The notes under the pieces are model-generated. The model saw nothing but the letters and a program-made list of their open reading frames with translations. It searched no databases and was not told the origin of the DNA. Below, piece after piece: positions 21,918-29,612 of a stretch of DNA of 29,612 bases. The stretch is taken from contig CAZMRW010000054.1 in assembly GCA_964568805.1 (NCBI GenBank), forward strand, positions 1 to 29,612, given 5' to 3'. How positions within the stretch are numbered: position 1 is the stretch's first letter; each line of letters opens with the position of its first letter. A program made the translations under genes and the position numbers. Source of the stretch: CAZMRW01 sp964568805. GTDB taxonomy: Bacteria > Pseudomonadota > Gammaproteobacteria > Methylococcales > Methylomonadaceae.

Positions 21918-24188
21918 ATGTTAAGTAAAGAACTTGAAGTTACCTTAAATAATGCCTTTAAAAATGCCCATGAAAAACGGCATGAATTTATTACCGTGGA
22001 GCATCTGCTCCTGGCATTACTTGACAACGAGTCCGCCGAAACGATTATGAAGGCATGCGGCTGCAACATCAAGGCGCTACGGGGTCAATTGACCCAATTT
22101 ATCGATGAAACCATCTCGCTGATTCCTCCGGGCGTGCAGCGCGAAACTCAACCGACTCTGGGCTTCCAGCGAGTGCTGCAGCGCGCCGTTTTTCATGTCC
22201 AGGCATCCGATAAAAAAGAAGTTTCAGGCGCCAATCTCTTTGTTGCCCTGTTTAGCGAACAGGACTCTCACGCGGTCTATCTGCTAAACAAACAAGACAT
22301 ATCAAGACTGGATGTGGTCAACTATCTTGCCCACGGTATTTCTAAAATAGATCAGGATAATCAATCTATGGATGAACGAAATTCGGAGATAGGCAATCCT
22401 GATGCGGAAGCATCGGGTAGTCCCTTGGACAAATATACCACCAATCTAAATGAAGAAGCATTGAAAGGAAGAATAGACCCCTTGATTGGAAGGGAACTGG
22501 AACTCGAACGTACTATTCAGATTCTTTGCCGCCGCCGTAAAAACAACCCTTTGCTGGTAGGAGAAGCCGGCGTAGGGAAAACAGCGATCGCTGAAGGACT
22601 GGCGAAAAGGATCGTTGAAGAAAATGTACCCGAAGTACTATTGAAAAGCGTCATCTACGCTCTGGATTTAGGTGCGCTGGTGGCAGGAACAAAATACCGG
22701 GGCGATTTTGAGAAACGCCTTAAAGCGCTGGTCAATCAATTAAAGCGGGAACCTGATTCGATCTTATTTATCGATGAAATTCATACGATTATCGGCGCCG
22801 GCTCGGCGTCGGGCGGCGTTATGGATGCGTCCAATCTGATTAAACCGCTGCTGGCTTCAGGTCAGATGCGCTGCATCGGCTCGACAACCTACCAGGAGTA
22901 CAGAGGGGTGTTTGAAAAAGATCATGCTCTGGCCAGACGCTTTCAGAAAGTCGATGTCACCGAACCCTCCGTTGAAGATACCGTCCTGATATTAAAGGGA
23001 CTGAAATCTCGTTTTGAAGAGCATCATGACGTTAAGTATTCCAGCGAAGCATTGCGCCTCGCAGCGGAATTATCCGATCGCTATATCAATGACCGGCATT
23101 TACCCGATAAGGCGATCGATGTCATCGATGAAGCGGGCGCAAAACAACGCATGATGCCGGAAACCGAACGCAAGGAGCTTATTGATGCTGCCGAAATAGA
23201 AGAGATCGTGTCAAAAATTGCCCGGGTTCCGGCCAGATCGGTTTCTTCAAACGATATAGATAAACTGTCCAATCTGGAAAAAAATCTGAAAATGCTGGTC
23301 TTTGGACAGGATGAAGCGATTTCGGCCTTGGCATCGGCGATAAAATTGTCGCGCGCCGGTCTTCGCGAATCGCAAAAAACCATCGGCTCATTCCTGTTTG
23401 CAGGGCCCACCGGCGTTGGTAAAACCGAAGTTACTCGCCAATTAGCCAAAATCATGGGGGTCGAACTGATCCGCTTTGATATGTCCGAATATATGGAACG
23501 CCATACGGTTTCCAGGTTGATCGGCGCGCCTCCGGGTTATGTGGGGTTCGACCAGGGCGGATTGTTGACCGAGCAGATTAACAAGCACCCCCATGCGGTC
23601 TTGCTGCTTGATGAGCTGGAAAAAGCCCATCCTGATGTCTTTAACCTGTTGCTGCAGGTCATGGATCACGGATCCTTGACCGACAATAACGGACGGAAAG
23701 CAGATTTCCGTAACATCATCATGGTGATGACGACCAATGCCGGGTCCGAGGAAGGAAGCCGGGCTTCGATCGGTTTTACTCATCAGGATCATGCCTCCGA
23801 TAGCCTGAAAGTGATCGAAAAAGGTTTCTCGCCCGAATTCCGTAACCGGCTGGACGCCATTATCCAGTTTAAACCGCTGGATATTTCCATTGTCGGACAT
23901 GTCGTCGATAAGTTTATCTTTGAATTGGAAGCATTGCTGTCAGACAAGCAGGTCACCTTGACATTGGATGCCGATGCCCGTTTATGGCTGGCTGAAAACG
24001 GCTGCGACCCCAAAATGGGGGCCAGACCGATGTCGCGTCTTATACAGGAAAAAATTAAGAAACCGCTGGCAAATGACCTGTTATTCGGCAAGCTGTCGCA
24101 CGGCGGCCATGTACGGATTTACGTGGAAAACAATGAACTTGCTTTTTCTATCGATAGTAAAGAATTGATCGTTCCTGAAAACAGTTGA
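21918..24188 (+). CDS. clpA: ClpA, ATPase subunit of the ClpAP protease
   Basis: The 756-residue AAA+ unfoldase feeds substrates into ClpP. It has the Clp N-domain (about 1-145, EVTLNNAFKNAHEKRHEFI) and two ATPase modules. D1 has Walker A GEAGVGKTA (about 214-222) and Walker B ILFIDEIHT (about 280). D2 has Walker A GPTGVGKTE (about 494-502) and Walker B VLLLDELEKAH (about 558-568). The absence of a long coiled-coil middle domain separates it from ClpB. Pairing with clpS directly upstream fixes the identity. It converges on infA, with 32 bp between the two stops and no clear terminator there. Confidence 0.97.
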   Translation: MLSKELEVTLNNAFKNAHEKRHEFITVEHLLLALLDNESAETIMKACGCNIKALRGQLTQFIDETISLIPPGVQRETQPTLGFQRVLQRAVFHVQASDKKEVSGANLFVALFSEQDSHAVYLLNKQDISRLDVVNYLAHGISKIDQDNQSMDERNSEIGNPDAEASGSPLDKYTTNLNEEALKGRIDPLIGRELELERTIQILCRRRKNNPLLVGEAGVGKTAIAEGLAKRIVEENVPEVLLKSVIYALDLGALVAGTKYRGDFEKRLKALVNQLKREPDSILFIDEIHTIIGAGSASGGVMDASNLIKPLLASGQMRCIGSTTYQEYRGVFEKDHALARRFQKVDVTEPSVEDTVLILKGLKSRFEEHHDVKYSSEALRLAAELSDRYINDRHLPDKAIDVIDEAGAKQRMMPETERKELIDAAEIEEIVSKIARVPARSVSSNDIDKLSNLEKNLKMLVFGQDEAISALASAIKLSRAGLRESQKTIGSFLFAGPTGVGKTEVTRQLAKIMGVELIRFDMSEYMERHTVSRLIGAPPGYVGFDQGGLLTEQINKHPHAVLLLDELEKAHPDVFNLLLQVMDHGSLTDNNGRKADFRNIIMVMTTNAGSEEGSRASIGFTHQDHASDSLKVIEKGFSPEFRNRLDAIIQFKPLDISIVGHVVDKFIFELEALLSDKQVTLTLDADARLWLAENGCDPKMGARPMSRLIQEKIKKPLANDLLFGKLSHGGHVRIYVENNELAFSIDSKELIVPENS

Positions 24189-24220
24189 TCAGGAATCATG
24201 CTACCCTCTCACTAAGGGGA

Positions 24221-24439
24221 TTAGCGCATACGGAAGGTGATGCGGCCTTTGGTCAAGTCGTAAGGCGTCATTTCGACCTTGACCGTATCGCCTGTCAGGA
24301 TACGGATATAATGTTTTCGCATTTTTCCCGAAATATGCGCCGTGACAATATGACCATTCTCAAGTTGTACGCGGAACATGGTATTGGGAAGGGTATCAAT
24401 AACCTTGCCTTCCATTTCAATTTGATCTTCTTTAGCCAT
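24221..24439 (-). CDS. infA: Translation initiation factor IF-1
   Basis: The 72-residue S1-type OB-fold protein binds the A site of the 30S subunit during initiation. MAKEDQIEMEGKV, LPNTMFRVQLENGH, HISGKMRKHYIRIL and GDTVKVEMTPYDLTKGRI cover the whole family pattern at the normal length. It lies 85 bp after bpt on the same strand, in the usual gammaproteobacterial order aat-bpt-infA-clpA. It may have its own promoter as well as read-through from bpt. Confidence 0.97.
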   Translation of the reverse strand: MAKEDQIEMEGKVIDTLPNTMFRVQLENGHIVTAHISGKMRKHYIRILTGDTVKVEMTPYDLTKGRITFRMR

Positions 24440-24524
24440 TGTGTGTGTTTATCCAGGTAATTAAATTTGCCCATCATACCATAAGCCCGGATTTAACAAT
24501 AGTCATGGATCGTAGGAACGGCGA

Positions 24525-25235
24525 TCAATCATCTCCAACTGCATACTCAACCCACTGATGGTCTCTAAATAATTGAAGCGGCTGATAGTCGCTTTTATAA
24601 GCCATCTTTTTGCAGTTCTTGATCCAGAAACCCAAATACAGGAATTCCCGATGCTGCCGATAGGCCTGTTCAATTTGCCATAACACAGCATAAACACCGG
24701 GGCTGTATCCTGAAAATTTGGGCTCAAAAAAAGTATAGACTGCGGACCAGGCATGATCAGATTGATCAATCACCGCTACAGCCGCCAGTTCATTTTCGAT
24801 AAAAAATTCAGCAAAACGGGTATCGCACCACGAACTTCCGAGAAAATTGAAATAGTCACCCGGACTGGATTGGGCCATAATGCCACCTTTATGCTTGAAA
24901 CGTTGATAGCGCAAATACATATCGTAATGGGACTGCTCAAAAGCGGCCGGTTTAACGATGACCCGAGTATCGGCGTTCTTGACCAGACAACGTTTTTGCC
25001 GTCGATTTGGCTTGAATCGAGCAACCGGCACTCGAGCTGACAAGCAAGCCGAACAGTGCGCACAATAAGGCGCATAGACCTCATCGCCACTACGGCGAAA
25101 TCCTTGCGCCAGCAATTGAGCATAAATGGCCGGTGTTAGTTGACGAGCCGGGTGCACAAATATGGATTGCGCAAACTCTCCCTCAAGATAACTGCACGGA
25201 TGCGCTTGCGTGAGCAATAACGGAAGGGAGGTCAT
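24525..25235 (-). CDS. bpt: Aspartate/glutamate leucyltransferase Bpt (Ate1/Bpt family)
   Basis: The 236-residue enzyme transfers leucine from Leu-tRNA to proteins starting with Asp or Glu, turning them into N-degrons for ClpS-ClpAP. The N-terminal cysteines of the family are present (CSYLEG and YCAHCSAC), along with the C-terminal acyltransferase region (FLGSSWCDTRFAEFFIE, YLGFWIKNCKKMAYK). Bacterial proteins of this length pattern are generally called Bpt rather than arginyl-transferase, but the donated amino acid cannot be proven from sequence. The start MTSLPLLL at 25235 overlaps the aat stop in ATGA, and homology also begins there; in-frame ATGs a few codons upstream lie within aat. Confidence 0.92.
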   Translation of the reverse strand: MTSLPLLLTQAHPCSYLEGEFAQSIFVHPARQLTPAIYAQLLAQGFRRSGDEVYAPYCAHCSACLSARVPVARFKPNRRQKRCLVKNADTRVIVKPAAFEQSHYDMYLRYQRFKHKGGIMAQSSPGDYFNFLGSSWCDTRFAEFFIENELAAVAVIDQSDHAWSAVYTFFEPKFSGYSPGVYAVLWQIEQAYRQHREFLYLGFWIKNCKKMAYKSDYQPLQLFRDHQWVEYAVGDD

Positions 25236-25927
25236 TGGCATTGCCATGCCGCCAGGCTGGCGGGAATTTCGCAATAGCGATCGAGCAATCTTACAAAATC
25301 ACTGCGATCCATTTCTTCAGCGCCAAAGCTTTCAAGGTGCCGTGTGTGCACCTGACAGTCTATCAAATGAAAATTCCAGGACTTGAGCTGTTCAACCAAG
25401 GTTGCAAAGACCGCCTTGGAGGCATCGGTTCTGATATGAAACATGGATTCACCAAAAAAAACCTGGCCCAGCGCAACGCCATACAATCCGCCTACCAGTT
25501 CACCGTCGCACCAGGCTTCTGCGGAATGGGCGATGCCTAGCCGGTACAATTCCTTATACGCCCGGCTGATGTCATTGGTGATCCAGGTTCCTGTGCTATT
25601 CGCTCTTAGTCTTGCGCACCCGTCGATGACATCACTAAACGCTCGATCATAACTGATCGAAAACTTATTTTTTCGCAGCGTTTTACGCAGGCTTCTGGAT
25701 ATCACGAGTTTATCAGGAAATAAAACCAGTCTGGGATCGGGCGACCACCACAAGATCGGTTCGCCCGGATTAAACCAGGGAAAAATCCCATGCCGGTACG
25801 CCTTAAGCAAGCGATTTACCGACAGGCAGCCGCCAACGGCTATCAGGCCGTCAGGCTCACGCAAGGCTCTATTTAGCGACGGAAAATCCTGTTCAGGCGT
25901 ATCTGGATCAAGGACAGTCAGTTGCAT
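25232..25927 (-). CDS. aat: Leucyl/phenylalanyl-tRNA--protein transferase
   Basis: The 231-residue enzyme adds Leu or Phe from aminoacyl-tRNA to proteins that begin with Arg or Lys, creating N-degrons. The family block GIFPWFNPGEPILWWSPDPR is intact (about residues 48-67). So are SLRKTLRKNKFSISYD, GELVGGLYGVALGQVFFGE with SMFH, and VHTRHLESFGAEE. Upstream, AGGGGA lies 8 bases before the ATG. It begins 32 bp after trxB and overlaps bpt by 4 bp, so trxB-aat-bpt form one operon. Together with bpt, clpS and clpA this completes a bacterial N-end rule pathway within 5 kb. Confidence 0.96.
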   Translation of the reverse strand: MQLTVLDPDTPEQDFPSLNRALREPDGLIAVGGCLSVNRLLKAYRHGIFPWFNPGEPILWWSPDPRLVLFPDKLVISRSLRKTLRKNKFSISYDRAFSDVIDGCARLRANSTGTWITNDISRAYKELYRLGIAHSAEAWCDGELVGGLYGVALGQVFFGESMFHIRTDASKAVFATLVEQLKSWNFHLIDCQVHTRHLESFGAEEMDRSDFVRLLDRYCEIPASLAAWQCQ

Positions 25928-25959
25928 ACATTGCGTCCCCTATCCTCCTCATGGATATC

Positions 25960-26913
25960 CTATTTCAATTCATCCAGATATTTTTCTGCATCTAATGCAG
26001 CCATACATCCGGCTCCGGCTGAGGTGACGGCCTGCTTATAAACCGAGTCCATCACATCGCCGGCGGCAAAAACGCCTTCCACACTGGTTGACGTGGCATT
26101 GCCGGCAATCCCGCTTTTGACTTTGATATAGCCATGATCCATATCCAGTTGTTCATTAAATATTTCCGTATTGGGTGTATGGCCAATGGCAATAAAGACG
26201 CCATGCACATCGAGTTCTTTAGTCGATCCATCCACGGTATTTTTGATCCTGATACCGGTCACTCCCATGTCATCCCCCAACACTTCGTCAAGCGTGTGAT
26301 TCCATTCTATGGCGACATTTCCGCTTTTTGATTTTTCAATCAGCTTATCCGACAGTATTTTTTCAGAACGGAATTTGTCTCGACGGTGTACAATCGTAAC
26401 CTTAGAGGCAATATTGGCCAGATAGAGCGCTTCCTCCACTGCCGTGTTACCGCCACCAATGACGGCTACCGGTTTGTTTTTATAGAAAAATCCGTCACAC
26501 GTTGCGCACGCAGAAACCCCCCTGCCCTTAAAAGCCTCTTCCGATTCCAGACCGAGGTAACGAGCCGAAGCCCCCGTGGCAATAATTAACGCATCGCAGG
26601 TGTAACTGCCGGAGTCACCCGTCAATTTGAAGGGTTTAGCCGATAAGTCTGCGCTATGGATATGGTCAAAAATAATTTCAGTATCAAACCGTTCCGCATG
26701 TTTACGCATTCTTTCCATCAAATCGGGGCCTTGCAGACCTTCGACATCGCCCGGCCAATTATCAACTTCAGTCGTCGTCGTTAATTGTCCACCCTGCTGC
26801 AAACCGGTGATCATCACCGGATTCAGATTGGCTCGCGCAGAGTAGACGGCGGCAGTGTAACCGGCAGGGCCGGAGCCAAGAATCAATAAACGACAGTGTT
26901 TGGGGTCACTCAT
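25960..26913 (-). CDS. trxB: Thioredoxin reductase
   Basis: The 317-residue flavoenzyme passes electrons from NADPH through FAD and a redox disulfide to thioredoxin. The FAD-binding GSGPAG (13-18), the active-site C136-A-T-C139 in SACATCDGFF, the NADP-binding GGGNTAVEEALYL and the final FAD motif GVFAAGDVMD are all present. ATG 26913 is chosen because GAGAGG lies 9 bases before it; an upstream in-frame TTG (26937) would put that site inside the gene. It is first in an operon with aat and bpt and is divergent from ftsK. Confidence 0.97.
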   Translation of the reverse strand: MSDPKHCRLLILGSGPAGYTAAVYSARANLNPVMITGLQQGGQLTTTTEVDNWPGDVEGLQGPDLMERMRKHAERFDTEIIFDHIHSADLSAKPFKLTGDSGSYTCDALIIATGASARYLGLESEEAFKGRGVSACATCDGFFYKNKPVAVIGGGNTAVEEALYLANIASKVTIVHRRDKFRSEKILSDKLIEKSKSGNVAIEWNHTLDEVLGDDMGVTGIRIKNTVDGSTKELDVHGVFIAIGHTPNTEIFNEQLDMDHGYIKVKSGIAGNATSTSVEGVFAAGDVMDSVYKQAVTSAGAGCMAALDAEKYLDELK

Positions 26914-27068
26914 TACAAAAAACCTCTCAGGGAACAAGACGGGGAAATTGGATTAGATTATGAAGATAGATATGGGTTTCGTAAACTGCAAAATCAACTC
27001 TTTGATCATGAAGTCATCGAAAATTGACCGGATTCTTTTGTGGTCATTATTAATGTAAAATAATCGGT

Positions 27069-27087
27069 ACATGATCTATAATCATGT
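27069..27087 (+). promoter_or_regulatory. Palindrome with embedded -10 box upstream of ftsK
   Basis: ACATGAT-CTATA-ATCATGT is a 7-bp inverted repeat with a 5-bp centre. A perfect -10 hexamer TATAAT (27077-27082) sits across its middle, 38 bp before the ftsK start codon. The -35 candidate 17 bp upstream (TGTAAA) is poor, so the promoter may need an activator, or the palindrome may be a repressor site. Confidence 0.45.
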
Positions 27088-27119
27088 TTTAATAGTATTA
27101 ATTTTAATCGAGTAATTAC

Positions 27120-29450
27120 ATGTCTGCTGTGATGGAAGAAAAAACTGTTCGTGGTTTACGTGAAATCGCTGTATTGGTTTTTTTGGCCTGTGCATTGTTT
27201 TTTCTGATTTCCCTGATAACCTTCAGTAACGAAGATGCCGGCTGGACTCATAGCGGCACGACACATTCCATCCGTAATGCGTGCGGTGTTTTTGGCGCGT
27301 GGCTGGCCGATTTTAGCTTCAGCTTTTTTGGCTTGATAGCCTACCTGTTCCCCGTCATCATTTTCTGGCAGGCCTTTGTGATTTACGTGCATCGCAATCA
27401 GGCGCTGCAAAAAATGAACATGGCGCTGCATTGGCTGGGCATCGTGACCACGATAGTTTCAGGCGCCGCCTTATCCAATCTTTACCTGCTCAGAATCAGA
27501 GTCGAATTACCGAATAGCTCCGGAGGCATCATAGGCCAGGAACTGGGTAATAGCCTGGTGATCATGCTGGGCAATTCCGGAGCAACCCTGTTTTTAATCG
27601 TCGGCCTGCTGGCCGGCATTACTCTGGTCACTAAACTGTCCTGGCTGGGTTTACTGGACCTTATCGGCAAATATACCGTGTTCGTTTGCCGCGTTGTTTA
27701 TCATAGCGCGGCCAGCTTAGGTCACCATCGGTCAGTGCCGGAGTATCCAAACATGATGGCTCCATCAGTCCCAAATTCAATTTCTCCGGAAGAATATCCG
27801 GCTTACCAGCCTGAAAAAAAGGAAAGCAAAACCAAACCCGCCGTCAACATTGCTCCGATGCTCGAAAAAGTAGTGGCCGGCATTGAAAAAACCCCAAAAC
27901 AACCGGCAAAAAAAACTCAAAGCATCACCTACGACACCAGCAAGGGCGTATTGCCTGCCCTGGACTTGCTCGATAATCGGGATACTCGCGTCAAGGGCTA
28001 TACTCAAACCGATCTGGAAGAAATGTCCCGGTTGGTGGAAAACATTCTCCAGGATTTTAACGTGAATGTAGAGGTGGTCGGTTTCCTGCCGGGGCCCGTC
28101 ATCACCCGTTTTGAGTTGCAGCCTGCCGCCGGCGTTAAAGTCAGCCGCATCAGCACCCTGTCCAAAGATTTGGCCAGGGCGTTATCCGTTACCAGCGTCC
28201 GTATTGTTGAAGTCATTCCAGGCAAATCGGTTATCGGCCTTGAAATACCCAACCGTGAACGGGAAATGGTGACCTTGCGCGAATTATTATCCTCAGGCGT
28301 TTTTACCAAGTCAAAATCATTGCTGTCGCTGGCAATGGGCAAGGATATCTCTGGCTCTCCGCTGGTTGCCGATCTCGGCAAAATGCCGCATGCGCTGGTT
28401 GCCGGAACAACCGGATCCGGGAAATCGGTGGCCATCAATACCATGATCCTCAGCCTGCTCTATAAGGCAACACCGGAGCAGGTCAGGATGATCATGATCG
28501 ATCCTAAAATGCTCGAATTATCGGTTTATGAGGGAATTCCTCATTTATTGACGCCCGTCGTCACCGACATGAAAGAGGCCAGTAATGCACTGCGCTGGGC
28601 CGTCGCCGAAATGGAACGACGCTATAAATTAATGTCAAAAATGGGGGTTAGAAATCTTGCCGGTTTCAACCAGTTGATCGCCGATGCCGAAGCCAGGGGC
28701 GAAAGCATAAGAGACCCGATGTTTCAGCTGGTCACTCCTCTGGAAGAAGGGCAAGAATTTCCGGTTTTGCATACCCTGCCCAGTATCGTCATCATCATCG
28801 ATGAATTGGCCGACATGATGATGATCGTCGGCAAGAAAGTTGAAGAACTGATTGCCCGTCTGGCGCAAAAAGCCCGTGCAGCCGGCATCCATTTGATTCT
28901 CGCCACGCAACGCCCTTCGGTCGATGTGTTGACCGGTCTGATCAAGGCCAACGTGCCCACCCGCATTTCCTTTCAGGTTTCATCCCGAATCGATTCGCGC
29001 ACCATACTCGACCAAGGCGGCGCCGAAACCTTGCTCGGTAACGGCGATATGCTGTTTTTGCCGTCAGGCACAAGTATTCCTATTCGCGCCCACGGAGCGT
29101 TTGTCGATGATCATGAAGTGCATCGCGTTGTCGAGTTCTTAAAACAAACCGCGCCGGCTAATTATCTTGAGGAAATTACACGTGAATCGTCCGATATCGG
29201 CGATGGCAGCAGTTACAGCGGAAACGGCGGCAGTTATGGCGATGCGGAATCCGATTCCTTATACGATCAAGCGGTTCAATTTGTCACCGAATCACGCAAA
29301 GCATCAATATCCAGCGTGCAAAGGCGCTTTAAAATCGGTTATAACCGGGCAGCGACCATGATCGAAGACATGGAAGCCGCCGGGGTGGTCAGCGCCGCCG
29401 AATCAAATGGCTCAAGAGTGGTGCTGGCACCTGCTCCGGTCAGAGATTAA
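27120..29450 (+). CDS. ftsK: DNA translocase FtsK
   Basis: The 776-residue septal protein pumps DNA to clear chromosome ends during division and activates XerCD at dif. It has an N-terminal membrane domain of four helices (about 15-37, 58-84, 98-120, 139-165), a short linker with Pro and Lys (about 215-265), and the alpha/beta motor. The motor has Walker A GTTGSGKS (about 431-438) and Walker B IVIIIDELADM (about 555-565). A gamma winged helix that reads KOPS lies at the end (SVQRRFKIGYNRAATMIEDM). At 776 residues it has a short linker like pseudomonad FtsK and unlike the 1329-residue E. coli protein. It is divergent from trxB, and a palindrome overlaps its candidate promoter. Confidence 0.97.
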   Translation: MSAVMEEKTVRGLREIAVLVFLACALFFLISLITFSNEDAGWTHSGTTHSIRNACGVFGAWLADFSFSFFGLIAYLFPVIIFWQAFVIYVHRNQALQKMNMALHWLGIVTTIVSGAALSNLYLLRIRVELPNSSGGIIGQELGNSLVIMLGNSGATLFLIVGLLAGITLVTKLSWLGLLDLIGKYTVFVCRVVYHSAASLGHHRSVPEYPNMMAPSVPNSISPEEYPAYQPEKKESKTKPAVNIAPMLEKVVAGIEKTPKQPAKKTQSITYDTSKGVLPALDLLDNRDTRVKGYTQTDLEEMSRLVENILQDFNVNVEVVGFLPGPVITRFELQPAAGVKVSRISTLSKDLARALSVTSVRIVEVIPGKSVIGLEIPNREREMVTLRELLSSGVFTKSKSLLSLAMGKDISGSPLVADLGKMPHALVAGTTGSGKSVAINTMILSLLYKATPEQVRMIMIDPKMLELSVYEGIPHLLTPVVTDMKEASNALRWAVAEMERRYKLMSKMGVRNLAGFNQLIADAEARGESIRDPMFQLVTPLEEGQEFPVLHTLPSIVIIIDELADMMMIVGKKVEELIARLAQKARAAGIHLILATQRPSVDVLTGLIKANVPTRISFQVSSRIDSRTILDQGGAETLLGNGDMLFLPSGTSIPIRAHGAFVDDHEVHRVVEFLKQTAPANYLEEITRESSDIGDGSSYSGNGGSYGDAESDSLYDQAVQFVTESRKASISSVQRRFKIGYNRAATMIEDMEAAGVVSAAESNGSRVVLAPAPVRD

Positions 29451-29452
29451 CA

Positions 29453-29578
29453 ATGGCTATCGCCCTGACCGGCATCGGTATTTTCGTGATCGCGGTAGCT
29501 GGCGGCTGGCTTATCGTCAGGCTAAAGTCATCCGAACAAGACAAACAAATAAAATTGGTAACTATTCAGCCCCTTTAA
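29453..29578 (+). CDS. Possible 41-residue single-helix membrane protein after ftsK
   Basis: The frame begins 3 bases after the ftsK stop (TAACAATG) and encodes 41 residues. A hydrophobic helix IALTGIGIFVIAVAGGWLIV covers about residues 3-22, followed by a positively charged tail (RLKSSEQDKQIK). The tight spacing and clear membrane segment favour a real gene translated by reinitiation after ftsK. The lack of a strong ribosome binding site and of a known family keeps confidence modest. In many Gammaproteobacteria lolA follows ftsK; an ATG at 29604, too close to the window edge to judge, could be its start. Confidence 0.45.
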   Translation: MAIALTGIGIFVIAVAGGWLIVRLKSSEQDKQIKLVTIQPL

Positions 29579-29612
29579 AACCTCAAGTTTTTAAAGCAGA
29601 CCGATGTTACAA

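Noticed and set aside
25236..25274. Longer N-terminus for bpt from upstream in-frame starts
   Set aside because: The family's conserved sequence begins at MTSLP and the ATGA overlap with aat supports that start.
26914..26937. Upstream TTG start for trxB
   Set aside because: The GAGAGG ribosome binding site lies inside this extension and is correctly spaced for the ATG at 26913.
1..29612. CRISPR array, tRNA or rRNA genes, prophage or transposase
   Set aside because: Intergenic stretches were read for spaced repeats, tRNA-like cloverleaf ends and conserved rRNA sequence, and coding frames for phage and transposase motifs. None was found.

Overview
The window looks like chromosome of a gammaproteobacterial methanotroph of the order Methylococcales (Methylobacter/Methylomicrobium/Methylomonas type). 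This is inferred from two things. One is the gene set sps-spp-fruK-ams, known from methanotrophic sucrose metabolism. The other is the gammaproteobacterial order ftsK / trxB-aat-bpt-infA / clpS-clpA, next to nudJ-mnmA-purB. No methane-oxidation gene is present, so the assignment is not proven.

Region 1 (1-2.8 kb) is accessory DNA. The 3' end of a SnoaL-like gene is followed by an integron-type attC site that is split by a group II intron of about 1.9 kb in the opposite orientation. The intron's reverse transcriptase/maturase gene is itself broken by a foreign 51-bp segment. The other half of the attC leads straight into a HAD phosphatase gene with no ordinary start codon. This is the most unusual part of the window.

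Region 2 (2.8-7.5 kb) holds a small ankyrin-repeat protein, a CDF cation exporter, a cold-shock protein with a recognisable promoter and a leader of about 145 nt, a CPA2-type cation:proton antiporter, and a divergent DapB (dihydrodipicolinate reductase) relative starting at TTG, with an altered catalytic motif.

Region 3 (7.7-13.6 kb) is a four-gene sucrose operon. Sucrose-phosphate synthase makes sucrose-6-phosphate and sucrose-phosphatase releases sucrose. Amylosucrase can split sucrose and build alpha-glucan, and fructokinase recovers the fructose. The set therefore covers both making and reusing sucrose, a compatible solute. The HAD tail of the synthase has lost its nucleophilic aspartate.

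Region 4 (13.6-18.0 kb) has a run of inverted repeats after ams, a small membrane protein with an internal duplication next to a Crp/Fnr-family regulator, the tRNA methylthiotransferase gene mtaB coupled to a fused SpmA-SpmB membrane protein, and a tiny lipoprotein gene with two strong inverted repeats upstream.

Region 5 (18.1-29.6 kb) is conserved housekeeping DNA. It carries nudJ-mnmA-purB (without the hflD that lies between mnmA and purB in E. coli) and an N-degron set: the transferases Aat and Bpt plus ClpS and ClpA. It also has infA, trxB and ftsK, and a possible 41-residue membrane protein directly after ftsK.

I found no CRISPR array, tRNA, rRNA, prophage or transposase. I see no convincing new multi-gene defence or biosynthetic system. 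The intron-split attC and its damaged maturase are the best leads.
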